DNA from: an uncultured Clostridia bacterium
GTDB lineage: Bacteria > Bacillota > Clostridia > Christensenellales > Borkfalkiaceae
DNA length: 49,293 bases
Assembly: GCA_947631905.1 (NCBI GenBank)
Contig: CANRND010000017.1
Coordinates: 1-49,293, forward strand
Reading direction: 5' to 3'
Positions 1-5,944 of this stretch are shown here, in pieces; positions within the stretch are counted from its first letter, which is position 1; every line of letters begins with the position of its first letter. Both the position numbers and the translations under genes were made by a program. The notes under the pieces were generated by a model. The model did not search any database, was not told where the DNA came from, and saw nothing but the letters and a program-made list of their open reading frames with translations.

Positions 1-88
1 AGGACGGCACACGAGAGCTGACCTTAAAAGAATTGGAAGAAGAATTGAGTTCGGATTTGGATGGAGCAACTCCACCATACAAAATGAG

Positions 89-187
89 AACAGGGCATAG
101 CCCTCGTTCGCATTTTGTGATCGACGAATTTCTGCGCGAGTTGAGGGTGGAGGCGCGAGCGAGAGCGAGCGGTTTGCGGGCGAATTG
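89..187 (+). repeat. 99-bp direct repeat, copy 1
   Basis: This 99-bp unit recurs at 394-492 with one difference that I can see (GGAGGCGCG here, GGAGGTGCG there). It contains the small hairpin GGGCATAGCCC near its left end. The frame beginning at base 3 is open into and through this repeat, so a coding sequence entering from outside the window might end here, but no recognisable protein is visible. The second copy lies just upstream of tRNA-Ala(GGC). Confidence 0.85.
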
Positions 188-215
188 CAGGATAACAGCT
201 GAGCTTGCCGCAAAC

Positions 216-236
216 TTGACAATTGATAATTGTCAA
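216..236. repeat. 9-bp perfect palindrome
   Basis: TTGACAATT and AATTGTCAA are separated by GAT. The palindrome lies between the two copies of the 99-bp repeat. Its position ahead of a GC-rich stretch and of the hairpin at 353-389 resembles the P1-P2-hairpin order of the dispersed element described elsewhere in the window, so it may be a diverged copy. That relation is inference. Confidence 0.5.
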
Positions 237-352
237 CCGGGGCGCGCCGCCAAAGGCGCAACTCTGCGCAGGTCCACCACGTCGCGGCAAAGCGGAGTTT
301 TGAGCGAACCACCTCACGGTGTTTCGCATCTTTTGTCCGCTTGCCGCTCCTC

Positions 353-389
353 TTCCCAAAAAATCTTGCTTCGCAATCTTTTTTGGGAA
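353..389. repeat. Hairpin related to the dispersed element
   Basis: TTCCCAAAAAA and TTTTTTGGGAA pair around a core reading TCTTGCTTCGCAATC. The core resembles the AATCTTTTGC-TTC-GCAAAATC cores of the hairpins at 6619-6656 and 49167-49204, but the outer stem is different. Bases 1-520 otherwise show no convincing gene. Confidence 0.5.
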
Positions 390-393
390 CCCC

Positions 394-492
394 AACAGGG
401 CATAGCCCTCGTTCGCATTTTGTGATCGACGAATTTCTGCGCGAGTTGAGGGTGGAGGTGCGAGCGAGAGCGAGCGGTTTGCGGGCGAATTG
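394..492 (+). repeat. 99-bp direct repeat, copy 2
   Basis: This is the second copy of the unit at 89-187, offset by 305 bp. It ends 27 bp before tRNA-Ala(GGC). Weak similarity continues past the right end of both copies (CAGGAT and CAGGGAT). Confidence 0.85.
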
Positions 493-519
493 TGCAGGGA
501 TGAGGCAACAATTTTATAT

Positions 520-595
520 GGGGGTATAGCTCAGTTGGTAGAGCGCTTGAATGGCATTCAAGAGGTCACGTGTTCGACTCACGCTATCTCCACCA
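520..595 (+). tRNA. tRNA-Ala (anticodon GGC)
   Basis: The cloverleaf is clear: acceptor GGGGGTA/TATCTCC, a D-arm starting GCTCAGTTGG, an anticodon stem CTTGA/TCAAG with loop ATGGCAT giving anticodon GGC, a T-loop TTCGACT, and an encoded CCA at 593-595. The first T-stem pair (A against C) is mismatched, and the acceptor has two G-U pairs, so the gene is slightly irregular. No close consensus promoter is visible. The CCA is the start of the first tandem module, and bases 582-600 form a perfect 19-bp inverted repeat with 622-640. Confidence 0.93.
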
Positions 596-734
596 CGCAA
601 GGGACGGCAAGGCCGTCCTTTTTGCGTGGTGGAGATAGCGCAGAAGAGAAACGTGCATTCACGTGTTCGCCCCGCGCGAAGTTCTGTTTCTCTAAGCGCG
701 GCACGAGCGCGGAGCGCGAAGTACACACGCCCTA
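593..734 (+). repeat. tRNA-3'-end module A1
   Basis: This is the first unit of a 142-143 bp tandem array. It holds, in order: CCACGCAA; the terminator-like hairpin GGACGGC/GCCGTCC with a T run; an inverted copy of the tRNA acceptor end (TGGAGATAGCG); a small hairpin ACGTG-CATT-CACGT (651-664); GTTCGCC; a stem CCGCGC/GCGCGG (672-677 and 696-701); and GCGCGAAGTA leading into a degenerate tRNA 3' end. The central stem changes sequence but keeps pairing in A2 and in the minus-strand module at 3166-3338. Confidence 0.85.
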
Positions 735-877
735 CCACGCAAGGGACGGCAAAGCCGTCCTTTTTGCGTGGTGGAGATAGCGCAGAAGAGAAACGTGCAT
801 TCACGTGTTCGCCCCGCCCGCTCATTCTATGTTGACTAAGGGCGGCACGAGTGCGGAGCGCGAAGTACTCACGCCCA
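735..877 (+). repeat. tRNA-3'-end module A2
   Basis: This second tandem unit is nearly identical to A1 at both ends but differs in the middle. The central stem is CCGCCC/GGGCGG (814-819 and 840-845) around a 20-nt loop ending CTAA. It finishes with TACTCACGCCCACCACG, close to the 3' end of tRNA-Ala(GGC). Confidence 0.85.
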
Positions 878-920
878 CCACGCAAGGGGACGGCAAAGCT
901 GTCCTTTTTGCGTGGTGGGG
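878..920 (+). repeat. tRNA-3'-end module A3 (terminator part only)
   Basis: This third, truncated unit keeps only CCACGCAA, the hairpin GGACGGC/GCTGTCC (with one G-U pair) and TTGCGTGGTGGGG. Base composition changes abruptly to AT-rich just after it, marking the left edge of the cassette at about 921-3160. Confidence 0.8.
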
Positions 921-980
921 CAATGTTTACCTAGAACGAACCACTTTTATGGTAGGTTTTGCGTTTTTCTTTTGTGCTTA

Positions 981-1009
981 TTGACATTTTTTGATTTCTA
1001 TGCTATATT
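981..1009 (+). promoter_or_regulatory. Consensus sigma-70/A promoter
   Basis: TTGACA at 981-986, 17 bp, then TATATT at 1004-1009. It lies at the left edge of the AT-rich cassette and would start transcription near 1016, at the base of the structured leader of the 1153 gene. Confidence 0.75.
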
Positions 1010-1014
1010 GATTG

Positions 1015-1152
1015 TGCGACGCATTTTTAATATTCTATTTTAAGGAAATACTCTTTCTTTCACCTTAAAATAGGAAAATATGTCGCAATATTAAGAGGGG
1101 CGTTTTTTGTACAGTTCCACGAGGGGCGCCTCTTTACTTATCGGAGAAAAAT
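1015..1152 (+). promoter_or_regulatory. Structured 5' leader of the AT-rich cassette
   Basis: The leader holds nested inverted repeats: TGCGAC (1015-1020) with GTCGCA (1082-1087), and CTATTTTAAGG (1035-1045) with CCTTAAAATAG (1063-1073). TTAATATT (1027-1034) can pair with AATATTAA (1087-1094) as an alternative outer helix. A second GC-rich fold, GAGGGGCG...GGGCGCCTC, follows at about 1095-1132. The GGAG ribosome-binding site is 3' of both. I do not recognise a known riboswitch class. Confidence 0.55.
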
Positions 1153-1626
1153 ATGTCGAATACTCAACCAAAGAAAGGACATCCAATCCTAAAATTCTTA
1201 ATTATATTTTTAATAATTTTTGTTTGCGTCTTTGCTGTCGTCAAATTTGTGGATTATCAAAATTCAAAACAACAAATTGACAAGGGCGGTACGACGCAAG
1301 GAAATCACAGCGGAGACAAACAGCTTTTTCGTCGTTCTGCAAACATAAATGATATTACATATAGCTTGGATTTGGACTTGTCCAGCCTCGGTGAAAAATG
1401 TACTATTACGCCCAATGTTGATATTGACGGCTTGGAGATCACGCTGAATTTTTTAGACAAAAATGAAAATTTGCTTGATTCTATCGTAAAACAGTTGGGG
1501 AATGTCAAAGAGGGAGTACAAGTGAGTTTTTCGGTTTCTTTATTTGATATGAACCTGTCGGTTGCTTGGAATACAAAATATGATTCCATTGCAGTAACCG
1601 GCGGAACGGTTTCTTATTTCGCATAA
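1153..1626 (+). CDS. Hypothetical membrane-anchored protein in the AT-rich cassette
   Basis: This 157-residue protein of unrecognised family has a basic cytoplasmic N-terminus, one membrane segment (about residues 15-33, rich in Ile, Phe and Val), a short Lys/Gly/Asn linker, and a C-terminal domain of about 100 residues. The C-terminal domain alternates polar and hydrophobic residues, which suggests a beta-rich extracytoplasmic fold; that is inference. The ATG is chosen because GGAG lies 7 nt upstream (TCGGAGAAAAATATG). Its codons are much more AT-rich than those of genes beyond 3.5 kb, consistent with transfer. It has its own promoter, a long structured leader and a downstream terminator. 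The next gene, 1724-3133, is on the same strand and may share its function. No domain supports a specific role. Confidence 0.75.
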   Translation: MSNTQPKKGHPILKFLIIFLIIFVCVFAVVKFVDYQNSKQQIDKGGTTQGNHSGDKQLFRRSANINDITYSLDLDLSSLGEKCTITPNVDIDGLEITLNFLDKNENLLDSIVKQLGNVKEGVQVSFSVSLFDMNLSVAWNTKYDSIAVTGGTVSYFA

Positions 1627-1629
1627 ATT

Positions 1630-1678
1630 CGTTTTAGGCAATACCGCCCAACTATCGGTAACCTAAAACGGATTTTTT
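1630..1678 (+). terminator. Terminator after the 1153 gene
   Basis: CGTTTTAGG (1630-1638) pairs with CCTAAAACG (1662-1670) around a loop of about 23 nt and is followed by a T run at 1673-1678. It separates the two cassette genes, although some readthrough would be needed if the second has no promoter of its own. Confidence 0.7.
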
Positions 1679-1723
1679 CGGGTTAGGTTGCTTTATTATA
1701 TCAAGTATTACTGTGAGGATTTT

Positions 1724-3133
1724 ATGGATTTTATTTCATGGTTGAGCAGATTTATGGCTGTTCCGATTTGGATAATCGGCGCGATCGCTTTTTTGAGCGG
1801 CATCGTCGCTATTTATAAGAATATTTCGGAAATCCGCGAAATGTTTCATAAGTTCAAGGGTTTTGTAAAAAAAGTAATGGATTCGCATAAACGGCGCAAA
1901 AGAAGAAAATACAACGAAACTGTGGCTTCGGAAAGCTATCTGAAATGGCAGAATAAGTTACTTGATGATATATACGATCCGATTATACGTGAATATAATA
2001 CAAGGAAAAGTCCCAATGTCCCTGCTTGCGAGAGGGCAGTTTGTTTTCCAAATTCCGATAACGCCTATCAATACGAGGCCGTGTATTTTAAGGTTGATGA
2101 AAATATGTACCCTTATCCGTTTGAGGGAATGAGTAATAAGAAGGAACTGATAAAGTGTGAGCTGTCGAAAAAAAAATTATCTCACAAAACATATGTAAAA
2201 TACAAACCTAAGACGAAAGAGCAAAAAAGGTTTTATAAACTTATGAAGCCCACGATCAGTTTTCCCGACAATATCGGGTATGCCCTCAACAAAATTTCAT
2301 TTGAAAACGGTTTCCATTTTACCGCCAGAGCGTGTACATACAAAATGAATGTCTGCACCTCAAACATAATGGAATATGAATTATACAACCTGTATCTGAG
2401 AGAAAAGAAAGGCAAAAGTACAAATATAGACAAACTGAAAGAGCTGAACACCAGAAATCATATCCACAATATCTTTCAAAACAGAATGGATCGTATCTTT
2501 ACAAGCGGGGAAGGCCGGAGCGCTCTTTTGGGCGTGCAAGCGATGGTTTTCTGCAAAAACAACTTTACAAATCGCTACGATGTGTTAAGAATACGTAGAA
2601 GCGATAAGGTGGATGCAAAGTCAGGTTTTTTGCAGTTTGTGCCTTCCGGCGGATTTAGCGCGTTAAACAATAGTCTCGATTATGATACTCAGATTGACGA
2701 ATTTTCTGTTGCAAAGGCGATACTCAGAGAATTATTAGAAGAATGTTTTGGGGAGGAAGATTTTTCGGGAAGAAAACGGAGTTCCGCAGAAAGTATATAT
2801 TCGGATAAAATAGTGGATAAATTATTTAGCGGAAAGCAAGTCTACTTTAAGTTTATCGGCAGCGCTTTCAGCTTGGTGAGTTTAAGGCATGAACTATGCT
2901 TTTTGCTCGTCATAGAAGATAAGGAAATTATAAATTTGATCCGTGAAAACGAAGAATGTTCCAATGTTATCCAATTTATTTCGGTTGATAATTTGAAAGA
3001 CGAATCATTCTGGAATTATAATGTCGGGAACAGTAACATCAATGATTGTAGATTGCTAAATCCTACCAGTGCCGCTCTTTGGAATATGGTGCAAAAAACC
3101 GATTTTTATCAAAATCTAATAAGGCATAAATAG
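1724..3133 (+). CDS. Membrane protein with degenerate C-terminal Nudix-like domain
   Basis: This 469-residue protein is of no family I recognise with certainty. Residues 10-31 form one membrane segment, followed by a strongly basic stretch (residues 50-65, HKRRKRRK). The C-terminal half has GGFSALNN and then AILRELLEECFGEED (about residues 309-345), which resembles the Nudix box REUXEEXGU. One residue is inserted before the final Gly, and the upstream Glu is out of register, so catalysis is uncertain. ATG 1724 is chosen over an upstream TTG (1688) because GTGAGG sits just before it. The gene is AT-rich like its neighbour and lies between inward-facing tRNA-derived repeats. A membrane-tethered nucleotide-handling domain in a transferred cassette would fit a conflict or defence role, but that is inference only. 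Confidence 0.78.
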   Translation: MDFISWLSRFMAVPIWIIGAIAFLSGIVAIYKNISEIREMFHKFKGFVKKVMDSHKRRKRRKYNETVASESYLKWQNKLLDDIYDPIIREYNTRKSPNVPACERAVCFPNSDNAYQYEAVYFKVDENMYPYPFEGMSNKKELIKCELSKKKLSHKTYVKYKPKTKEQKRFYKLMKPTISFPDNIGYALNKISFENGFHFTARACTYKMNVCTSNIMEYELYNLYLREKKGKSTNIDKLKELNTRNHIHNIFQNRMDRIFTSGEGRSALLGVQAMVFCKNNFTNRYDVLRIRRSDKVDAKSGFLQFVPSGGFSALNNSLDYDTQIDEFSVAKAILRELLEECFGEEDFSGRKRSSAESIYSDKIVDKLFSGKQVYFKFIGSAFSLVSLRHELCFLLVIEDKEIINLIRENEECSNVIQFISVDNLKDESFWNYNVGNSNINDCRLLNPTSAALWNMVQKTDFYQNLIRHK

Positions 3134-3165
3134 GTGTTATGTCATTTGGTTAAGGGATTACCCTA

Positions 3166-3338
3166 CCACGCAAGGGACGGCAAAGCCGTCCCTTGCGTGG
3201 AGATAACGAGATTACTTCGCGCTGTTGGCGCTCGTGCCGACCTTAGAAAAATAAAGAAGCCTCGGTCGGGGCGAACTCGGCACGATTCCGAGCGGCTTAT
3301 TATCTCCACGCAAAAGGCACCCTTGCGGGTGCCTTTTT
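3166..3338 (-). repeat. tRNA-3'-end module B (opposing array)
   Basis: Read on the minus strand after tRNA-Ala(CGC), this holds a terminator hairpin (AAAAGGCACCC/GGGTGCCTTTT, 3312-3322 and 3327-3337), an inverted tRNA end (TGGAGATAA), a hairpin CTCGG/CCGAG, GTTCGCC, a stem CCGACC/GGTCGG (3237-3242 and 3264-3269) around a 21-nt loop ending CTAA, then GCGCGAAGTA. A second tRNA 3' end (ATCTCGTTATCTCCACG) follows, and a 16-bp perfect hairpin at 3166-3200. The order matches modules A1 and A2, with compensatory changes in the central stem. Confidence 0.85.
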
Positions 3339-3414
3339 TGGTGGAGATAACGAGATTCGAACTCGTGGCCTCTGCGTTGCGAACGCAGCGCTCTACCAAC
3401 TGAGCCATATCCCC
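3339..3414 (-). tRNA. tRNA-Ala (anticodon CGC)
   Basis: Acceptor GGGGATA/TATCTCC, anticodon stem CTGCG/CGCAG with loop TTCGCAA giving anticodon CGC, T-arm ACGAG-TTCGAAT-CTCGT, and encoded CCA at 3339-3341. It follows tRNA-Val after one nucleotide, so both come from one precursor. Its terminator is palindromic with the tRNA 3' end (TTATCTCCAC at 3300-3309 on the plus strand against GTGGAGATAA at 3341-3350). Confidence 0.95.
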
Positions 3415-3415
3415 A

Positions 3416-3492
3416 TGGTGGGAACAACAGGGCTCGAACCTGTGACCTCACGCATGTGAAGCGTGCGCTCTAACCAACTGAGCTATGCTCCC
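3416..3492 (-). tRNA. tRNA-Val (anticodon CAC)
   Basis: Acceptor GGGAGCA/TGTTCCC, anticodon stem CACGC/GCGTG with loop TTCACAT giving anticodon CAC, a T-loop containing TTCGAGC, and encoded CCA at 3416-3418. It is the first gene of a two-tRNA operon with tRNA-Ala(CGC). Confidence 0.95.
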
Positions 3493-3505
3493 AAAAGCAT
3501 GTTCT

Positions 3506-3534
3506 ATTTTACATGCTTTTTTTTGTTCTGTCAA
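3506..3534 (-). promoter_or_regulatory. Promoter of the tRNA-Val/tRNA-Ala operon
   Basis: On the minus strand TTGACA (3534-3529), 17 bp, then TAAAAT (3511-3506); the start would fall near 3499, just before tRNA-Val. The promoter overlaps an inverted repeat, AAAAGCATGT/ACATGCTTTT (3493-3502 and 3511-3520), that could also end the fumarase transcript. Confidence 0.75.
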
Positions 3535-3563
3535 CCGTTTTTCAAGAGAAATTTTGTCTTTTG

Positions 3564-4091
3564 TCAATTCCTTCCGTAAACGCTTTTTCCGAAGCTGTCC
3601 ATTGCCACGACGAGGGGAAACTCCTCCACGGTCATTTCGTATACCGCTTCGCTCAACAAATCGGGGAACGCGATACACCGCATTTTCTTTACGGCGTTGC
3701 CGTAGGTCGCGCCCGCGCCGCCGATCGCCGCAAAATACACTTTTCCGTTCCGTTGCAGGGCTTTTCCCGTCTCTTCGCTCATTTCGCCCTTGCCGATCAT
3801 GCCGCCCAGTCCTAAATCGAGCAAGCGGGGAGCGTAAGCGTTCATCCGCGCCGATGTTGTGGGGCCGCAACTCCCGCAGACCTTTCCCGCGGGCGCGGGG
3901 CAGGGACCCGCATAGTAAATGATTGCATTTTCAAGCGGAAAGGGGAGCGGTTCGCCGCGATCCAAAAGTTCGAAGAGCCGCTTATGCGCGCAGTCCCGCG
4001 CGGTGTAGATTGTTCCCGAGAGCAGTACGCTCTCTCCCGCATGCAGATCGGAGAGGACTTGGGGGGAGAGGGGAAGCGTGAGCCGTTTCAT
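3564..4091 (-). CDS. Fumarate hydratase class I, beta subunit
   Basis: This 175-residue protein is the C-terminal half of the iron-sulfur class I fumarase/tartrate dehydratase family, split into two genes as is common in anaerobes. With the alpha subunit it would interconvert fumarate and L-malate in the cytoplasm. The family signature KVCGSCGPTTSARMN is present near the middle, as is a Gly-rich GGAGATYGNAV stretch. The start is the ATG sharing its A with the alpha stop codon (TGATG, 1-nt overlap), which indicates translational coupling. The L-tartrate dehydratase beta subunit is the main alternative, since the two cannot be told apart confidently by eye. The tRNA-Val/tRNA-Ala operon follows. 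Confidence 0.9.
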   Translation of the reverse strand: MKRLTLPLSPQVLSDLHAGESVLLSGTIYTARDCAHKRLFELLDRGEPLPFPLENAIIYYAGPCPAPAGKVCGSCGPTTSARMNAYAPRLLDLGLGGMIGKGEMSEETGKALQRNGKVYFAAIGGAGATYGNAVKKMRCIAFPDLLSEAVYEMTVEEFPLVVAMDSFGKSVYGRN

Positions 4092-4927
4092 CACAAGATC
4101 TCCTTTTCGCAGCGCACGCAGTGGCACTGGATGTTGACGGCAACGGGCAGCCCCGCGATGTGGGTGGGGGCGATTTCGCAACTCACGCCGAGCGCCGTTA
4201 CCGCTCCGCCGAAGCCCTGTGCGCCGATCCCGAGCGCATTGACGCGTTTGAGCGCTTCTTCCTCGATTTGTGCCACGTCCGCGCGGGGATTGCGGCTCCC
4301 GATCTCGCGCGTCAGCGCTTTTTTGGCGAGAAACGCGCAACTGTCAAAACAGCCGCCGATACCCACGCCCACATACACGGGCGGACACGGACGGGAACCC
4401 GCCGCCTTTACCGTGTTTACGATAAATTCCAAAATGCCCTCTGTTCCCTCGGCGGGAGTGAGCATTTTGAGCGCGCTCATGTTTTCGCTTCCGAAGCCTT
4501 TCGGAAGAAAGGTCACGGCGATCTTGTCTCCCTCCACGATCTCCGTGTGGAGATGTGCGGGAGTGTTGTCGCCCGTATTCTTGCGGGTGAGAGGGTCGCA
4601 GATGCTCTTGCGGAAATATCCCTCCGCATACGCCCGCCGTACGCCGCCGTCTACGGCTTCCGAAAGGGGAGCGCCCTCCAAAAAGATCTCCTGCCCGAGT
4701 TCGAGCAGAACGACCGCCATGCCCGTATCCTGGCAGACGGGTATTTGTTCCCGTTTTGCGCAGATCTCGTTTTCGAGCGCGGCGGAAAGGGCGAACTTTG
4801 CGGCGCCCTGTTCCCGCTCCGTTGCCGCTCGGAGCGCGGCGCGGCAGTCGTCTGTGAGACTGCGCCCCGCCTTTAAGGCGAGACGGTAGACGCAATCGGC
4901 TATCTCACTCGTATTTACTAACCTCAT
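4091..4927 (-). CDS. Fumarate hydratase class I, alpha subunit
   Basis: This 278-residue protein is the N-terminal, cluster-binding half of the class I fumarase/TtdA family. Cys residues in PVCQDTG, SICDPLTRKNTGDNTPA and GGCFDSC fit the three ligands of the catalytic [4Fe-4S] cluster. Start choice: MRLVNTSEIADCVYRL begins at ATG 4927; an in-frame TTG at 4945 lies on the promoter itself. A -10 TATAAT ends exactly 6 nt before this ATG, so the mRNA probably starts at or within a base of the A of ATG (leaderless candidate). The divergent gene at 5006 has the same arrangement. It is coupled to the beta subunit. Confidence 0.9.
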   Translation of the reverse strand: MRLVNTSEIADCVYRLALKAGRSLTDDCRAALRAATEREQGAAKFALSAALENEICAKREQIPVCQDTGMAVVLLELGQEIFLEGAPLSEAVDGGVRRAYAEGYFRKSICDPLTRKNTGDNTPAHLHTEIVEGDKIAVTFLPKGFGSENMSALKMLTPAEGTEGILEFIVNTVKAAGSRPCPPVYVGVGIGGCFDSCAFLAKKALTREIGSRNPRADVAQIEEEALKRVNALGIGAQGFGGAVTALGVSCEIAPTHIAGLPVAVNIQCHCVRCEKEIL

Positions 4928-4933
4928 GCCCTT

Positions 4934-4962
4934 ATTATAGAACAAATTTCCGAAAAAGCAAA
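4934..4962 (-). promoter_or_regulatory. Leaderless-type promoter of the fumarase operon
   Basis: On the minus strand TTTGCT (4962-4957), 17 bp, TATAAT (4939-4934), then 6 nt (AAGGGC) and ATG. The -35 box is weak but the -10 box is perfect. Transcription would begin at the start codon. Confidence 0.65.
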
Positions 4963-4970
4963 GTTTTTAT

Positions 4971-4999
4971 TTGGAAATTCCGAAAAATTCCGCTATAAT
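4971..4999 (+). promoter_or_regulatory. Leaderless-type promoter of the CPBP-rlmH operon
   Basis: TTGGAA (4971-4976), 17 bp, TATAAT (4994-4999), then 6 nt (AGGGCT) and the ATG at 5006. It mirrors the divergent fumarase promoter, from which it is separated by only 8 bp. Confidence 0.75.
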
Positions 5000-5005
5000 A
5001 GGGCT

Positions 5006-5944
5006 ATGGAGCAGAATGGTGCAGAACAATTAGAGGAATGGCGCAGGAAGGGGCTGACCGAGAGCGGCCTTGCGTATTCCGTTGCGGCGGTCGCGGCGAT
5101 CCTCATCGCCTATTTGGTTGCGGCAATCTCTTCCGCGGCCGCGGGGAAAGATTACGCCGCGCAGGACTGGTATCTCTACCTCGCCTATTTGAGTTCGCAA
5201 CTCGCCTTTTGCGGCGCGATCGCGGTCTATTTTCTTCGGAGCCGCGAGCCTATTCGTACTCCTTTCCGCAAGGCGCAACCGAAATATTTCCTCATTGCGT
5301 TGCTGTTGGAGTTCGGGCTTCTGTTCTCCCTTTCCGAACTGAACGAGCTGTTCCTTTCGGGATTGAAAAAGCTCGGCTATTCTTCGGGCGGGGTATCTGT
5401 ACCCCTTTTATCGGGGTGGAATTTGCTTCCAGCGATTTTCGTGATCGCGCTTCTTCCCGCGATTTTCGAAGAGACCCTCTTCCGCGGTATTCTCGCGCGC
5501 AAAATGCACGACGGCGGGTGGGGGCTTGCTTCCGCCGTGCTGATTTCGGGCGCGCTCTTTTCCCTTTTTCACGGGCGGCCCGAGCAGACCGTCTATCAAT
5601 TTCTCTGCGGCGCGTGCTTTGCGCTCGTCGCCCTGCGCGCGGGGAGCGTTTTGCCCACGATGCTCGCGCACTTTGTCAACAACGCGCTCATTCTCATTCT
5701 GGAATCGTTCGGCTACGGCAATTTTCACGCCTCGCTTCCGCTGTGGGGATATCTCATCCTCATAATTTCCTCCGCGCTGTGCCTTTTGGGCGCACTCGTC
5801 TATCTCGTCTTTTTCGATAAACGCGGCAATCAAAAGGGGGGCGTAAAAGGCGGGCTCTCGTTTTTCGTGGCGGCGGGGGGCGGGATCTTGATCTGCGCCG
5901 TGGAATGGATCGCCGCGCTTGTCATGGGGTTCATAAATGCTTAA
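5006..5944 (+). CDS. CPBP family intramembrane metalloprotease
   Basis: This 312-residue polytopic membrane protein has the hallmarks of the CPBP (CaaX protease and bacteriocin-processing/immunity) family: EETLFRG at residues 155-161 (motif 1), FSLFHG ending near residue 190 (motif 2, His) and LPTMLAHFVNNA (motif 3, His). About seven or eight hydrophobic segments surround these motifs, and the N-terminus is cytoplasmic and acidic. Family members cleave membrane substrates; the natural substrate cannot be inferred. The ATG lies at the predicted transcription start. Its last 8 nt overlap rlmH, so the two are co-transcribed. Confidence 0.88.
   Translation: MEQNGAEQLEEWRRKGLTESGLAYSVAAVAAILIAYLVAAISSAAAGKDYAAQDWYLYLAYLSSQLAFCGAIAVYFLRSREPIRTPFRKAQPKYFLIALLLEFGLLFSLSELNELFLSGLKKLGYSSGGVSVPLLSGWNLLPAIFVIALLPAIFEETLFRGILARKMHDGGWGLASAVLISGALFSLFHGRPEQTVYQFLCGACFALVALRAGSVLPTMLAHFVNNALILILESFGYGNFHASLPLWGYLILIISSALCLLGALVYLVFFDKRGNQKGGVKGGLSFFVAAGGGILICAVEWIAALVMGFINA

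Noticed and set aside
1..425. C-terminal end of a protein gene entering from the left
   Set aside because: A frame is open from base 3 through the 99-bp repeat, but the repeat occurs again outside any gene and no recognisable protein signature is present. Only the first 80 bases could be genuinely coding.
593..920. CRISPR array
   Set aside because: The period is 142-143 bp with most of each unit repeated and only a short variable centre. Direct repeats of 25-40 bp separated by unique spacers are absent, and no cas gene is near.
921..3160. Insertion sequence or phage remnant
   Set aside because: Neither gene has transposase, integrase or phage structural motifs, and no short target-site duplication is visible at the module edges.
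3493..3524. Simple terminator between fumarase and the tRNA operon
   Set aside because: The inverted repeat is real, but its right arm overlaps the -10 box of the tRNA promoter on the minus strand, so a pure terminator call would be misleading; it is described under the promoter.
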